A stretch of 64,000 nt of DNA from an uncultured Acetobacteroides sp. (GTDB taxonomy: Bacteria; Bacteroidota; Bacteroidia; Bacteroidales; ZOR0009): assembly GCF_963678165.1 (NCBI RefSeq), contig NZ_OY782755.1, forward strand, positions 3,353,996-3,417,995, given 5' to 3'. Shown here piece by piece: positions 18,629 to 26,419 of the stretch. The notes below the pieces were generated by a model. That model ran no database searches and was not told the origin of the DNA. It saw only the letters and a program-made list of their open reading frames with translations. Positions within the stretch are counted from its first letter, which is position 1, and every line of letters starts with the position of its first letter. Made by a program: the position numbers and the translations under genes.

Positions 18629-19564
18629 TTACTCCACCTTACGTACATTTTTTGCCACATCTTGTCCGTGGATGTTTTGCTCGATGGTGAACTCAACTGG
18701 ATCACCAGGCATAAGATCGTTAAAATCGACATCCTGAAGATCAAGATAGTGGAAGAATAGGTTATTGTTTGGATGCTTGATGAATCCATAACCATTCTTT
18801 AAACTTAGAATTTCACCTTCTTGGTATTCTTCGGTAGCAATAGAAGCCTTCGATTTAGATGATACAGCGCTAATATTTGTTGCAATCACAGGCTTTGGAG
18901 CACTTTCGTTGCTAACAAAAAGGTTGTCTACAATGTCTGCTTCTTCTTCGTTTCCATCGATTTCAGCATGCATTGGAACAGGATAACTAACCTCTTCGAG
19001 TAGATCCTGCGAAGTTTTGGTTACTACTTTTTGTCCTTCATCGTTAGTGTATTCAAATTCCCATCCAAGAACCATCACACGTGTTCCTAGCGTATTGAGT
19101 TTACGAACCAATGGTACATAGTCACCATTCGACGCAATTAAAACAACGATATCAAACTGCTTGTAAATGGCAAGTTCGAATGCTTCAAGCGCTAACCATA
19201 CGTCAATACCTCTCTCTTCCTTCTTACCAAAGTTGTTCTTAAAAGGAAGATAGTGGGTAATTACGCCTTCCGACATTAAAATATCGTCGAATACACGGTC
19301 GTAGTAAAGCTGGTTGCCGCGTTGACTGGCATCCTGAGCGCTATACCTACATCTAAAATAGTGGGCATCCGCAATTTTACAAAGCTTAATGTCTACATTT
19401 TCTTCTTTTGATACTAAGTGACGAATGTAGTAGTGGAGACCAGAAATGCTTAAGCGTCTTTTACGTGGGTGTACGTAGTTGTAATAGTTGCTTACCTGTA
19501 GGAAATAATTACCATCGTAAAAAACACCGATTCTTTTTAGAGAAGAGGCACATCCAATGTTCAT
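18629..19564 (-). CDS. NYN-domain putative RNase fused to a cold-shock domain
   Basis: A 311-residue two-domain protein. Residues about 8-190 are a NYN (LabA/DUF88, PIN-like) domain with the metal-binding Asp residues in IGVFYDGNYF, GIDVWLALEAFE and VVLIASNGDYVPLVRKL. A linker of about 50 residues rich in A, S and E follows. Residues about 248-310 form a cold-shock/S1-like nucleic-acid-binding domain (EILSLKNGYGFIKH, NLFFHYLDLQDVDF, GDPVEFTI). The architecture predicts an RNA-binding nuclease. Its RNA targets are unknown. Confidence 0.88.
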   Translation of the reverse strand: MNIGCASSLKRIGVFYDGNYFLQVSNYYNYVHPRKRRLSISGLHYYIRHLVSKEENVDIKLCKIADAHYFRCRYSAQDASQRGNQLYYDRVFDDILMSEGVITHYLPFKNNFGKKEERGIDVWLALEAFELAIYKQFDIVVLIASNGDYVPLVRKLNTLGTRVMVLGWEFEYTNDEGQKVVTKTSQDLLEEVSYPVPMHAEIDGNEEEADIVDNLFVSNESAPKPVIATNISAVSSKSKASIATEEYQEGEILSLKNGYGFIKHPNNNLFFHYLDLQDVDFNDLMPGDPVEFTIEQNIHGQDVAKNVRKVE

Positions 19565-19920
19565 AATTGTACTGTTATTAAAATTTTACTATAAAATTTA
19601 TGTATACAGGGCGTGTAGGTACACTTCACTGTTGCATATTAGGGCAGTTTTATATCTGAACTAAAACCAAAGTAAAATTACTACCATTTTTTTATAAACA
19701 CATCCTGTTTTGAATAAAAGTTCCTATTTACACTAAAAAAAGCACAATTTAACCTTGCATTCAAATTGCAAACCCTTGAAATTCACGTGACATTAACTCC
19801 ATATTTTCCCTTTAAGTACAAAATATTTTGGAGATATAGCCTAACAGCAAATATGAGAGGTTGACTTTAAACTGATTTATGGCAAGTAAACACCATTAGA
19901 ATAGCACCTATCAACTACGC
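19565..19920. other. Intergenic region, A+T-rich
   Basis: 356 bases with no credible gene. It must hold the promoter of the NYN gene, but I could not fix a -7 box with confidence. The region is the A+T-rich boundary before the G+C-richer FecI/FecR cluster. Confidence 0.5.
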
Positions 19921-21507
19921 TTACTCAACTTTTTCAATCTTAGTATTTATGCGTTTTAAGGCTTCGTTTAACTTCTCTTCGGGTATGATGTAATTAAAAT
20001 CGCCCCAGAAACTGGGATCGTAGGTGTAGGGCAAATCCAAAAAGACTACATGAGGCCGAATGGTTTTCTGCTTGTCGAATTTGCTCACATTTTTGGTGTC
20101 GATATTGCAGGTAGCCATCTCCAAAAAGGCAGAATACGTGCTGCTAAATAGCCTTCCTTTTTTTCGCACCTTCAGCTGCACATCGCATTTAGCGTGGTTG
20201 ATGTAATAGTAGTCTCCAACCTTTCGGTATGTGACGTTATATGTAAAGCGTTCGGGCTTAACGATATGTTTTTTGCTATTCTTCGAGATTAGGTAGTCTG
20301 CGGCCTTCGAAATGTATGCCGGATTAATCTCGAATTCGGCGCCAAGTATAGCAAGGCTATCCGCATCGATATACATGGTTCCTGTAAAAAGAGGATCGTC
20401 GACATCTGCTTTTTGTACAAAGTTTATGGCATACGCATTATGCGACTCGTACGACACCATATCGGAAAGGGTGTACCGATATCGTGCAATTTCGGATAGT
20501 TCAAGAAAATCAGGAGTACTTTTCGCAATATCTAGGCTAAGGCATGCTGAAATCCCGCCCTTTAGCTTCACAAACAGGGTGTCGGATTGCTCTGTGTTTA
20601 CGATTTTGCGCGACTTGACCTCACTTACCTGCTCTACGCCGAAAAACTGATCAAGCGCAGGCTTATATACCTTAAAGATTGCTTCCGCATAGCTGAGATA
20701 ACTTCCATTCTTAAGTACTCCCTCACGGTAGAATGTTGTCAAACAGTAAGGCGTTGAGGAGTAGTTTTTCTTGCGATTTTTAATTGCGCTAGTAACTATC
20801 TCGACAGGATCAACCCGACGAATTACTATTTCCTGCAGCGAAACAATATCAGGCTTAAGGTAGAGGTCGACATTCTGATCGCGAGCAAGCATTATCGGAA
20901 AGGTGTACGGCTTGTAGCCAATATGCGAGATCCTGACGTTGCATTGCTCATGACTATGAGGTAGCTTCAGAATAAAATATCCTTCGCCATTGGTAATCGT
21001 ACCCTCCGATGTGCCCTCGATTGCCACAGAAACGTACTGAAGAGGCTTTCGCGATACCTCATCAAAGACTTTTCCCTTTACTAAAATTGTAGCTGCAGAG
21101 TCTTGTCTAACGGGTTCTTTCCGTTGAGCTGCTGCTACATTCTCATCTTTTTCGAATATGAGGATATGCTTCGAAAATACGCGGAAACCCAGCTTAGGGT
21201 TGTTAAGAAGATCTTTAAGAATGTATTCTAGCTTCGCCCCTCTTGCTTCTAGCTTTACCCTTTTATCGCTTTCAAGAATTTTGCTGTCGTATATGAAGAA
21301 GTAGCCGGTCTTTTGGCTAATAATGTTTAATGCGTCGTATAGCGAGGTTCGCTTTGCTTCGAAGGTGTAGCGATTTTCGAGGATGCTGCTTTGGGCATTC
21401 ACCAGCAGGCTTACGAAAAGCAAGGAGCACATCAGCACCAATCCTTTTACGGATAGCGCCGATGTGCTTTTTACAGATCGTATAGCAGCTTGTTGCCTAT
21501 TTTGCAT
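19921..21507 (-). CDS. STN and CarboxypepD_reg-like domain protein (no TonB barrel)
   Basis: A 528-residue exported protein. An N-terminal signal segment (about 20-40, LVLMCSLLFVSLLVNAQ) is followed by an STN domain (TFEAKRTSLYDALNIISQKT, about 48-110). Next is a CarboxypepD_reg-like beta-sandwich (VKGKVFDEVSRKPLQYVSVA, about 142-230) ending LQEIVIRR, and then a long C-terminal domain homologous to that of the protein at 23183-24448. STN plus CarboxypepD_reg normally precede a SusC/TonB receptor barrel; here no plug or 22-strand barrel follows. The gene overlaps fecR by 11 bases and is in the sigma operon. Confidence 0.85.
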   Translation of the reverse strand: MQNRQQAAIRSVKSTSALSVKGLVLMCSLLFVSLLVNAQSSILENRYTFEAKRTSLYDALNIISQKTGYFFIYDSKILESDKRVKLEARGAKLEYILKDLLNNPKLGFRVFSKHILIFEKDENVAAAQRKEPVRQDSAATILVKGKVFDEVSRKPLQYVSVAIEGTSEGTITNGEGYFILKLPHSHEQCNVRISHIGYKPYTFPIMLARDQNVDLYLKPDIVSLQEIVIRRVDPVEIVTSAIKNRKKNYSSTPYCLTTFYREGVLKNGSYLSYAEAIFKVYKPALDQFFGVEQVSEVKSRKIVNTEQSDTLFVKLKGGISACLSLDIAKSTPDFLELSEIARYRYTLSDMVSYESHNAYAINFVQKADVDDPLFTGTMYIDADSLAILGAEFEINPAYISKAADYLISKNSKKHIVKPERFTYNVTYRKVGDYYYINHAKCDVQLKVRKKGRLFSSTYSAFLEMATCNIDTKNVSKFDKQKTIRPHVVFLDLPYTYDPSFWGDFNYIIPEEKLNEALKRINTKIEKVE

Positions 21508-22519
21508 CGGTAGAACTCAGAATAATTTGGTTATTCTTTTTCTCGCTCTGGAGGTTTAAGGTTATGCAGATTAGCTCGGTAATGGTGCTTAGCGAGTTCT
21601 CATCGAAGGTAACGGTGAGCCTGCGACTGGCGGTTTGCTCATCGGCAATGGTAATGTTCGACTGATAGTTTCGGTTGATTACCCTTACGATATTTTGCAG
21701 CGTTTCGTCCTTAAACTGCATCTTACCCAAGCGCCAGGCCAGAGAGCCATCGTCTTCCCAAGCGCTCTTTTGGAGATTATTCTTATTAATCACGAGTTTC
21801 TCGCCTGCCACTACAATCTGGCTTACGCTAGAATCGTTCTTAAGCGTCACCTTCACCTTGCCCCGCTCCACGATCAGCTCGAATGCCTTCTGATCGTAGG
21901 ACTTTACGTTAAAGGCTGTCCCTAGCACCTGTATATAGGCATCTTCGGTTTCGATGATAAATGGCTTTTTCGGATTCTTGGCAACGTCGAAGTAGGCTTG
22001 GCCCTTAAGGGCAACCTTGCGCTCGTCTTTCGAGAACTTGACGGGATACTCGAAGCTGGTTTTTCCGCCAACGTACACGACAGAGCCGTCGGCAAGCGTT
22101 TTCACCATGGTGTTTTGCCCTTGAGCATTTAGCACGCTTACCATTTGAGGCGTCTCCTGCTTCGACATCATCCATAGGGATGCTGTTCCGAGAATGGCAA
22201 CGCCCACCAGCATTGCGGCGTACCGCAGCATCCTCCGAGCACCTAGCCTGCGCTGCTGTGGCTCTGCTTGAGGTAGTAAATCCTCCTTTTCCAGCCGCTC
22301 ATTGAGCTTTTCCCAGGCGCTGTTTACGTTTATGCTCTTTCGGTTGCTGTGCTTGTCTATCATTTCCCACTCCCCTCTCATTTCGTTTATCAGCCTTGCG
22401 TTGCTTGGCTCTAGGGCAATATCGATTTCGAAGTTGGCCCTTTCGTTTTCGTCCATCTCGTTAGCCAGATACTTGGCTATTAATTCTAGATGCTCGGTGT
22501 TGTTTTCGTTTAGCGTCAT
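21497..22519 (-). CDS. FecR-family anti-sigma factor
   Basis: A 340-residue inner-membrane anti-sigma regulator. The N-terminal cytoplasmic part (ELIAKYLANEMDENERANFE) is followed by one transmembrane helix near 90-110 (MLRYAAMLVGVAILGTASLW). The periplasmic FecR domain (TLADGSVVYVGGKTSFEYPV, VLGTAFNVKSYDQKAFELIV) and DUF4974 (MQFKDETLQNIVRVINRNY) come next. It lies 21 bases downstream of its cognate sigma gene and overlaps the STN protein gene, which implies coupled expression. Confidence 0.93.
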   Translation of the reverse strand: MTLNENNTEHLELIAKYLANEMDENERANFEIDIALEPSNARLINEMRGEWEMIDKHSNRKSINVNSAWEKLNERLEKEDLLPQAEPQQRRLGARRMLRYAAMLVGVAILGTASLWMMSKQETPQMVSVLNAQGQNTMVKTLADGSVVYVGGKTSFEYPVKFSKDERKVALKGQAYFDVAKNPKKPFIIETEDAYIQVLGTAFNVKSYDQKAFELIVERGKVKVTLKNDSSVSQIVVAGEKLVINKNNLQKSAWEDDGSLAWRLGKMQFKDETLQNIVRVINRNYQSNITIADEQTASRRLTVTFDENSLSTITELICITLNLQSEKKNNQIILSSTDAK

Positions 22520-22540
22520 GGCAGTAAGAATTAATTGTGG

Positions 22541-23098
22541 TTACATGGCTACCCGGTTGAACCGCTTTAGGTTTTCCCTGAAATGGTGGAGGGCTTTCCC
22601 CATGTCGGCTTCTACCGTTTTTATCGAGATGGCTAGCTTATCGGCGATCTCCTGGTACTTTTTTCCTTCGAAGCGGCTCATCTGAAACACCATCGAGCAC
22701 CTTTCGGGAAGCTGGTGTAGGGTGTCGTCGATGACCTTGCTTAGCTCCTCGGCAACCAGCTCGTCTTCTACGGTTACCGATTCTGCCTCGTTGTACTCGC
22801 TCTTGGCCTTCTCGGCATAGCGCTGGCGAACGGTTTGCTTCCGAAGGTGGGATAGCGAGTTGTTCTTAACCGATCGGTAGAGGTAGGCATTCAGCGATAG
22901 CTGGATGGAGAGCGTTTCCCGATTCTTCCAGTAATCGTAAAATAGCTCTTGAACGATCTCTTCGGCAACATCCATATCCTTTACTATGCCACCAGCGTAG
23001 CGGCAAAGCGGCTCGTAGTACCTCTTGAAGAGCTGCTCGAACTCCTTTATGTCGCCTTCCTGAATCCTTCGTTGTATCGAGATATCGGCAAGTCCCAT
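22541..23098 (-). CDS. ECF sigma factor of the FecI/Bacteroidota type
   Basis: A 185-residue sigma factor with region 2 (EFEQLFKRYYEPLCRYAGGI, VAEEIVQELFYDYWKNRE) and region 4 (LPERCSMVFQMSRFEGKKYQ, KLAISIKTVEADMGKALHHF). Its activity should be restrained by the FecR protein encoded directly downstream. A TATCTTTA box on the minus strand at about 23115-23122 could drive it. In most Bacteroidota such pairs control an adjacent SusC/SusD transporter; here they sit next to barrel-less STN proteins. Confidence 0.93.
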   Translation of the reverse strand: MGLADISIQRRIQEGDIKEFEQLFKRYYEPLCRYAGGIVKDMDVAEEIVQELFYDYWKNRETLSIQLSLNAYLYRSVKNNSLSHLRKQTVRQRYAEKAKSEYNEAESVTVEDELVAEELSKVIDDTLHQLPERCSMVFQMSRFEGKKYQEIADKLAISIKTVEADMGKALHHFRENLKRFNRVAM

Positions 23099-23142
23099 AC
23101 GGCTATTTTTACGGTTAAAGATACAGCTTTGGCGGTAAAGCG

Positions 23143-23164
23143 GAATCTCCCCGAGGGGAGATTC
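23143..23164. terminator. Hairpin between the 421-residue gene and the sigma gene
   Basis: A perfect 10-base-pair stem (GAATCTCCCC with GGGGAGATTC) and a 2-base loop. It lies after the stop of the 23183-24448 gene on the minus strand. There is no clean T-run, so it may be a weak terminator or an mRNA stabiliser. Confidence 0.6.
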
Positions 23165-23182
23165 TGCATACGCCGGGAATTC

Positions 23183-24448
23183 CTAGTTGTTATTCTTCTG
23201 CATGTACTTTGCAATCTTTCGGATGGCATTCTCTATCGACTGCTCGGGCTCGATGATGTTGCTCTCGCCCCAGAAGTTCTGATCCTGCAAGTCCTGGATG
23301 CGGTCGTTGAGCACCATGTTGGTCTTAAAGGTTTCGTCGAATGGGATCTTGGCCACGTTGGCCTTGGAGATGTTGGTGATGGCCATCTCCGACATCACGG
23401 TGTAGTAGCTGTTAAACCAGCGCTTCTTCCAGTCGGCCTTAAACTTCATCTCGTTGCGGACGTAGTTTACGTAGTACTTGCCATCGGGGCCGGTCTTGTA
23501 CGATACCAGGTAGCTCGTGGCGGTAGGCACCATCTTCAGCCCAATTGGCTTCTTCTTGATGAAGAACGATTCGGCCTTTGCCTTGTCGCTGATGTCCATG
23601 CTGAACTCGGCCATGGTGAGCGCTAGCGTCTCCTGGTTGATGTAGAACTTGCCGAAGAATAGCGGATAGGGCTGCTCGTAGGCAGGGCTGAAGCTGATGA
23701 TGTAGTTGAGCTTGTTGTTGATGTTAACCACGCCGCTCATCTCGTACTTGTAGTCGCGGAGCGATTCAACCGAAAACAGGTAGTCGGGATTCTTCACCAC
23801 GTCGAGCAGCAGCGCTACCGATGGCCCCCCCTGCAGCTTAACCAGCAGCGTGTCGGCCTTCTTGATGTTGGTACCCTTGCGGCCCTTCTCTACCCTTACG
23901 CGGTCGTTATCGTAGCTGGTGTACGACGTCTTGTAGATGTCAACTACAGCCTCGGAAACCGACAGGTAGTCGCGGCGCTGCTTGATGGTCTCGCGGTAGA
24001 AGCCCTCCATCATTGCGGGAGCAATGGCGTAGTTCTTCGAGATATCGGAAATGGCCATCCGAACAAGCATGTCGGGCGATTCGGGACGGACTATAATTTC
24101 CTGAAGGGAAAGAACGTGGGGCTCGATGAAGTAGACGCCGGGCTTTCCGTTGCTCTCCTCGATCTTCAGCGTGCTGTTCTTATAGCCCACGTGCGAGATC
24201 TCGAGCTCGGAGGCGTTGAGCGATTTGGGCACCTTAATCAGGAATTCGCCCTCAGAGTTGGTTACCGTACCGATGTTGCCGTTAGGGATGCTGATGTTGG
24301 CAAAAGCCACGGCGTTCCGGGTGTTGGCATCCTTCACAATGCCGTACACCGTGGTGTAGCTGCCGTTCTGGCCGTAGGCAAATCCGAAGCTGGCTACCAG
24401 CACGACTATCATGCCGATTTGTAGCATTCTCTTAACAAGATTTCTCAT
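23183..24448 (-). CDS. CarboxypepD_reg-like domain exported protein
   Basis: A 421-residue exported protein, paralogous to the C-terminal two thirds of the protein at 19921-21507. A signal peptide (about 8-26, MLQIGMIVVLVASFGFAYG) precedes a CarboxypepD_reg-like domain (TVYGIVKDANTRNAVAFANI) ending LSLQEIIVRPESP, followed by the shared C-terminal domain (FFGKFYINQETLALTMAEFS, then NFWGESNIIEPEQS near the end). No STN domain and no TonB barrel. It precedes the sigma gene by 84 bases on the same strand. The surface or periplasmic role is unknown. Confidence 0.82.
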   Translation of the reverse strand: MRNLVKRMLQIGMIVVLVASFGFAYGQNGSYTTVYGIVKDANTRNAVAFANISIPNGNIGTVTNSEGEFLIKVPKSLNASELEISHVGYKNSTLKIEESNGKPGVYFIEPHVLSLQEIIVRPESPDMLVRMAISDISKNYAIAPAMMEGFYRETIKQRRDYLSVSEAVVDIYKTSYTSYDNDRVRVEKGRKGTNIKKADTLLVKLQGGPSVALLLDVVKNPDYLFSVESLRDYKYEMSGVVNINNKLNYIISFSPAYEQPYPLFFGKFYINQETLALTMAEFSMDISDKAKAESFFIKKKPIGLKMVPTATSYLVSYKTGPDGKYYVNYVRNEMKFKADWKKRWFNSYYTVMSEMAITNISKANVAKIPFDETFKTNMVLNDRIQDLQDQNFWGESNIIEPEQSIENAIRKIAKYMQKNNN

Positions 24449-24604
24449 GGTCGTAGTATTTATTTTGTGCGTTCTACTTGTTGTTTGCTGTTTACACCCT
24501 TATGATGCGCCACCCGGAGAATCCCCTACGGATGCACCCAACTTTTTTTGATAAATAGCGCATACATCTCACGATCAACGCACAAAAAACACCACAGAAG
24601 AATT

Positions 24605-24898
24605 GGCCCGAGGTCGGGCAAGTACTGCTACCTGCCGAAAAGTGCTGGCCCGACCCCGGGCAAGTACCATCCTCTTCCGCGAAGGCTCGGCCCGACCTCG
24701 GGCAAGTACTACACCCACCTGATCACACTTGGCCCGCCCACGGGCAAGCATCTCTCACCACCGATCACACCTTGCCCGACGTCGGGCCACACTTGCCCAG
24801 CCCCAAACATTGCTTGCCCGACGTCGGGCCAAATCCATCCGCCACCAAGTACAGCTGCCCTGGGGCATGGCCAAGGCAATCCGCCAGCTTTAAGCCAG
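24605..24898. repeat. Array 2: 42-bp tandem repeat with GCCCGA..TCGGGC palindromes
   Basis: The pentamer GCCCG begins at 24606, 24648, 24690, 24732, 24774 and 24816, exactly 42 bases apart six times; a seventh degenerate copy begins near 24857. Each copy has a 14-base inverted repeat, perfect in copies 5 and 6 (GCCCGACGTCGGGC), with invariant arms GCCCG/CGGGC and changing centres. The intervening 28 bases vary. In copy 5 a half-strength GCCCAG lies at +21 (24795), which suggests a 21-base sub-period. The array sits between two oppositely transcribed genes: the exported protein (start 24448) and the DUF6261-like gene (start 25018). Confidence 0.85.
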
Positions 24899-25017
24899 CG
24901 CATCGGCACCGCCACAGCCCCCGCTTCGCCGCCTTGCCCATCAATCTTTCCGTGCACCGCATCGGAATCGGCCATTTTTTTATACCTTCAAGGCGGTAGA
25001 ACGTAAACGCTTAACCT

Positions 25018-25752
25018 ATGATAAAGCCCCACGCCTTCCACGACATGCGCATCAACGAGAAGGGCTACTTTGGCGACAGGGTGCTCGACACAGTTGCGCC
25101 CTACGCCGACAAGGATGCCGACCTAGCCCTGCTGATCGAGGACGTACGCGCCAAAAACCAACTGCTGACCAAGGCGCTGATGAAGCTGAGCTACGCCAGC
25201 ATCACCAAGCAGATGAAAGCCGACGATAGCCTCCGCGACCACGGATTTGTTAACCTGCGCACCTACGCCCAGGTGTGCGCAGGCCGAAAAGACCCCACCT
25301 GGGCGAATGCGGGGCAGCTGCTGGTGAACGCCATCAAGAAAACCGGCTGGGACATGAACCGGAAGGGCAACAAGGAGGAGACGATGCTGGTGGACACCCT
25401 GCTGGCCGAGTTCGACAGCCAGCCCAAGCTGCGGGAGGCCATAGCCACCATCAACGCCCAGGAGTGGATCGACGAAATCCGCGAGGGGCACGCCAGCTAC
25501 GAGCAGCACAGCCTGCTCCGCGACAGCGTCAAGGAGTCGAAGAACAAGGTAAACGCCAGGCGGGCCGCCCAGGAGCTGTGCCAGGCCATCAACAAGCTGT
25601 TCCGCTACATCAACTTCTATGTCGAATTTAAGAAGAGCGAGCCCTACAAGACGCTCGCCGACTCGATAAACGCCACCATTGCCGAATGCCGGAAAACGCT
25701 CAAGCAGCGCGCTACCCGCGCCCGCTCGGCTAAGGCGCGCAAGAAGGAGTAG
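25018..25752 (+). CDS. DUF6261-like helical protein of unknown function
   Basis: A 244-residue soluble, alpha-helical and very charged protein ending in a basic tail (RATRARSAKARKKE). It resembles DUF6261, a Bacteroidota family without known function, in length and in the pattern of spaced helices (LIEDVRAKNQLLTKALMKLS; LRDHGFVNLRTYAQV; ELCQAINKLFRYINFYVEFK). The match is by general impression only. Codon use is markedly G+C-rich compared with carAB or nifJ, and the gene lies about 120 bases from array 2 with its own terminator. No enzymatic motif is visible. Confidence 0.65.
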   Translation: MIKPHAFHDMRINEKGYFGDRVLDTVAPYADKDADLALLIEDVRAKNQLLTKALMKLSYASITKQMKADDSLRDHGFVNLRTYAQVCAGRKDPTWANAGQLLVNAIKKTGWDMNRKGNKEETMLVDTLLAEFDSQPKLREAIATINAQEWIDEIREGHASYEQHSLLRDSVKESKNKVNARRAAQELCQAINKLFRYINFYVEFKKSEPYKTLADSINATIAECRKTLKQRATRARSAKARKKE

Positions 25753-25775
25753 CACACACCACCATACCGCACACG

Positions 25776-25808
25776 AAAGCCCACCCAGTCAACCCGGGTG
25801 GGCTTTTT
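25776..25808 (+). terminator. Terminator of the DUF6261-like gene
   Basis: AAAGCCCACCC pairs with GGGTGGGCTTT across a short loop, followed by TTTTTA, 24 bases after the stop. Confidence 0.9.
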
Positions 25809-26419
25809 ATTCTTATAGCGCTAATGATGGCTGATGAAAATGCCGGATGCAAAGCGGATTGCCCCAATGGCTAACGGCGTAAGCCCTCCGGCAGCGCGCA
25901 CAGCCGCAGAAGCCCAACTCGCCGAGCATGCAAAATATACGAATCAAGATGGAATCGAAAACCCCGTAAAAAAGAAAAGAGGACCGATTCTCATCGTCCT
26001 CTTTGTTCCTAGCTCAATAAATGTGTCTTAACCAATATTCTAACATATGAAAACGAGCCAAGCAGTATCTTTAAGCTTTCGCTGAAATGTCATTTTAGTA
26101 GGAAGCTAAGGAAGTGCCCTAAAGGCAAGGAAGGGAATTCTTACAGATCGTAAGTAAAGTCAACCCTTACATAACTTTTTAGCCCGCTTTAAAATTTCGG
26201 TTCGAAAGTATATAAAAGTTTTTAGGATGCCATTCTATTAACGATGTTTAACGGCACATTCTATTACACTTTTTATTCGATCCGGTGATTTTAGCTAATA
26301 CATTTAAGCTAGCAGACCTTCGGAGCTGGGGTGCTCTTTGCTGTAAGCCTCAACAACCAACACGATGTTCCATAGCTTTTTTCAAACACCTCCCTAGAGG
26401 CGCTGCATGCGGCTCTATT
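25809..26419. other. 611-base intergenic region
   Basis: Apart from the hairpin at 25976-26003, no gene or RNA is recognisable. Short open frames on the plus strand (for example near 25834) have no family resemblance. Confidence 0.5.
25976..26003 (-). terminator. Hairpin, possible distal terminator of comEC
   Basis: AAGAGGAC pairs with GTCCTCTT across a 12-base loop. On the minus strand it is followed by a T-rich tract (TCTTTTCTTTTTTAC). It is more than 400 bases beyond the comEC stop, so the assignment to comEC is inferred from orientation only. Confidence 0.55.

Noticed and set aside
24548-25006. Plus-strand open frame with 14-residue GPTSGKY repeats across array 2
   Set aside because: A by-product of the 42-base period; the opposite strand is also open. 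No start context or family resemblance.
26031-26419. Possible tRNA or small RNA in the gap before comEC
   Set aside because: No cloverleaf, no GGTTCRA T-loop and no promoter-terminator pair could be found.
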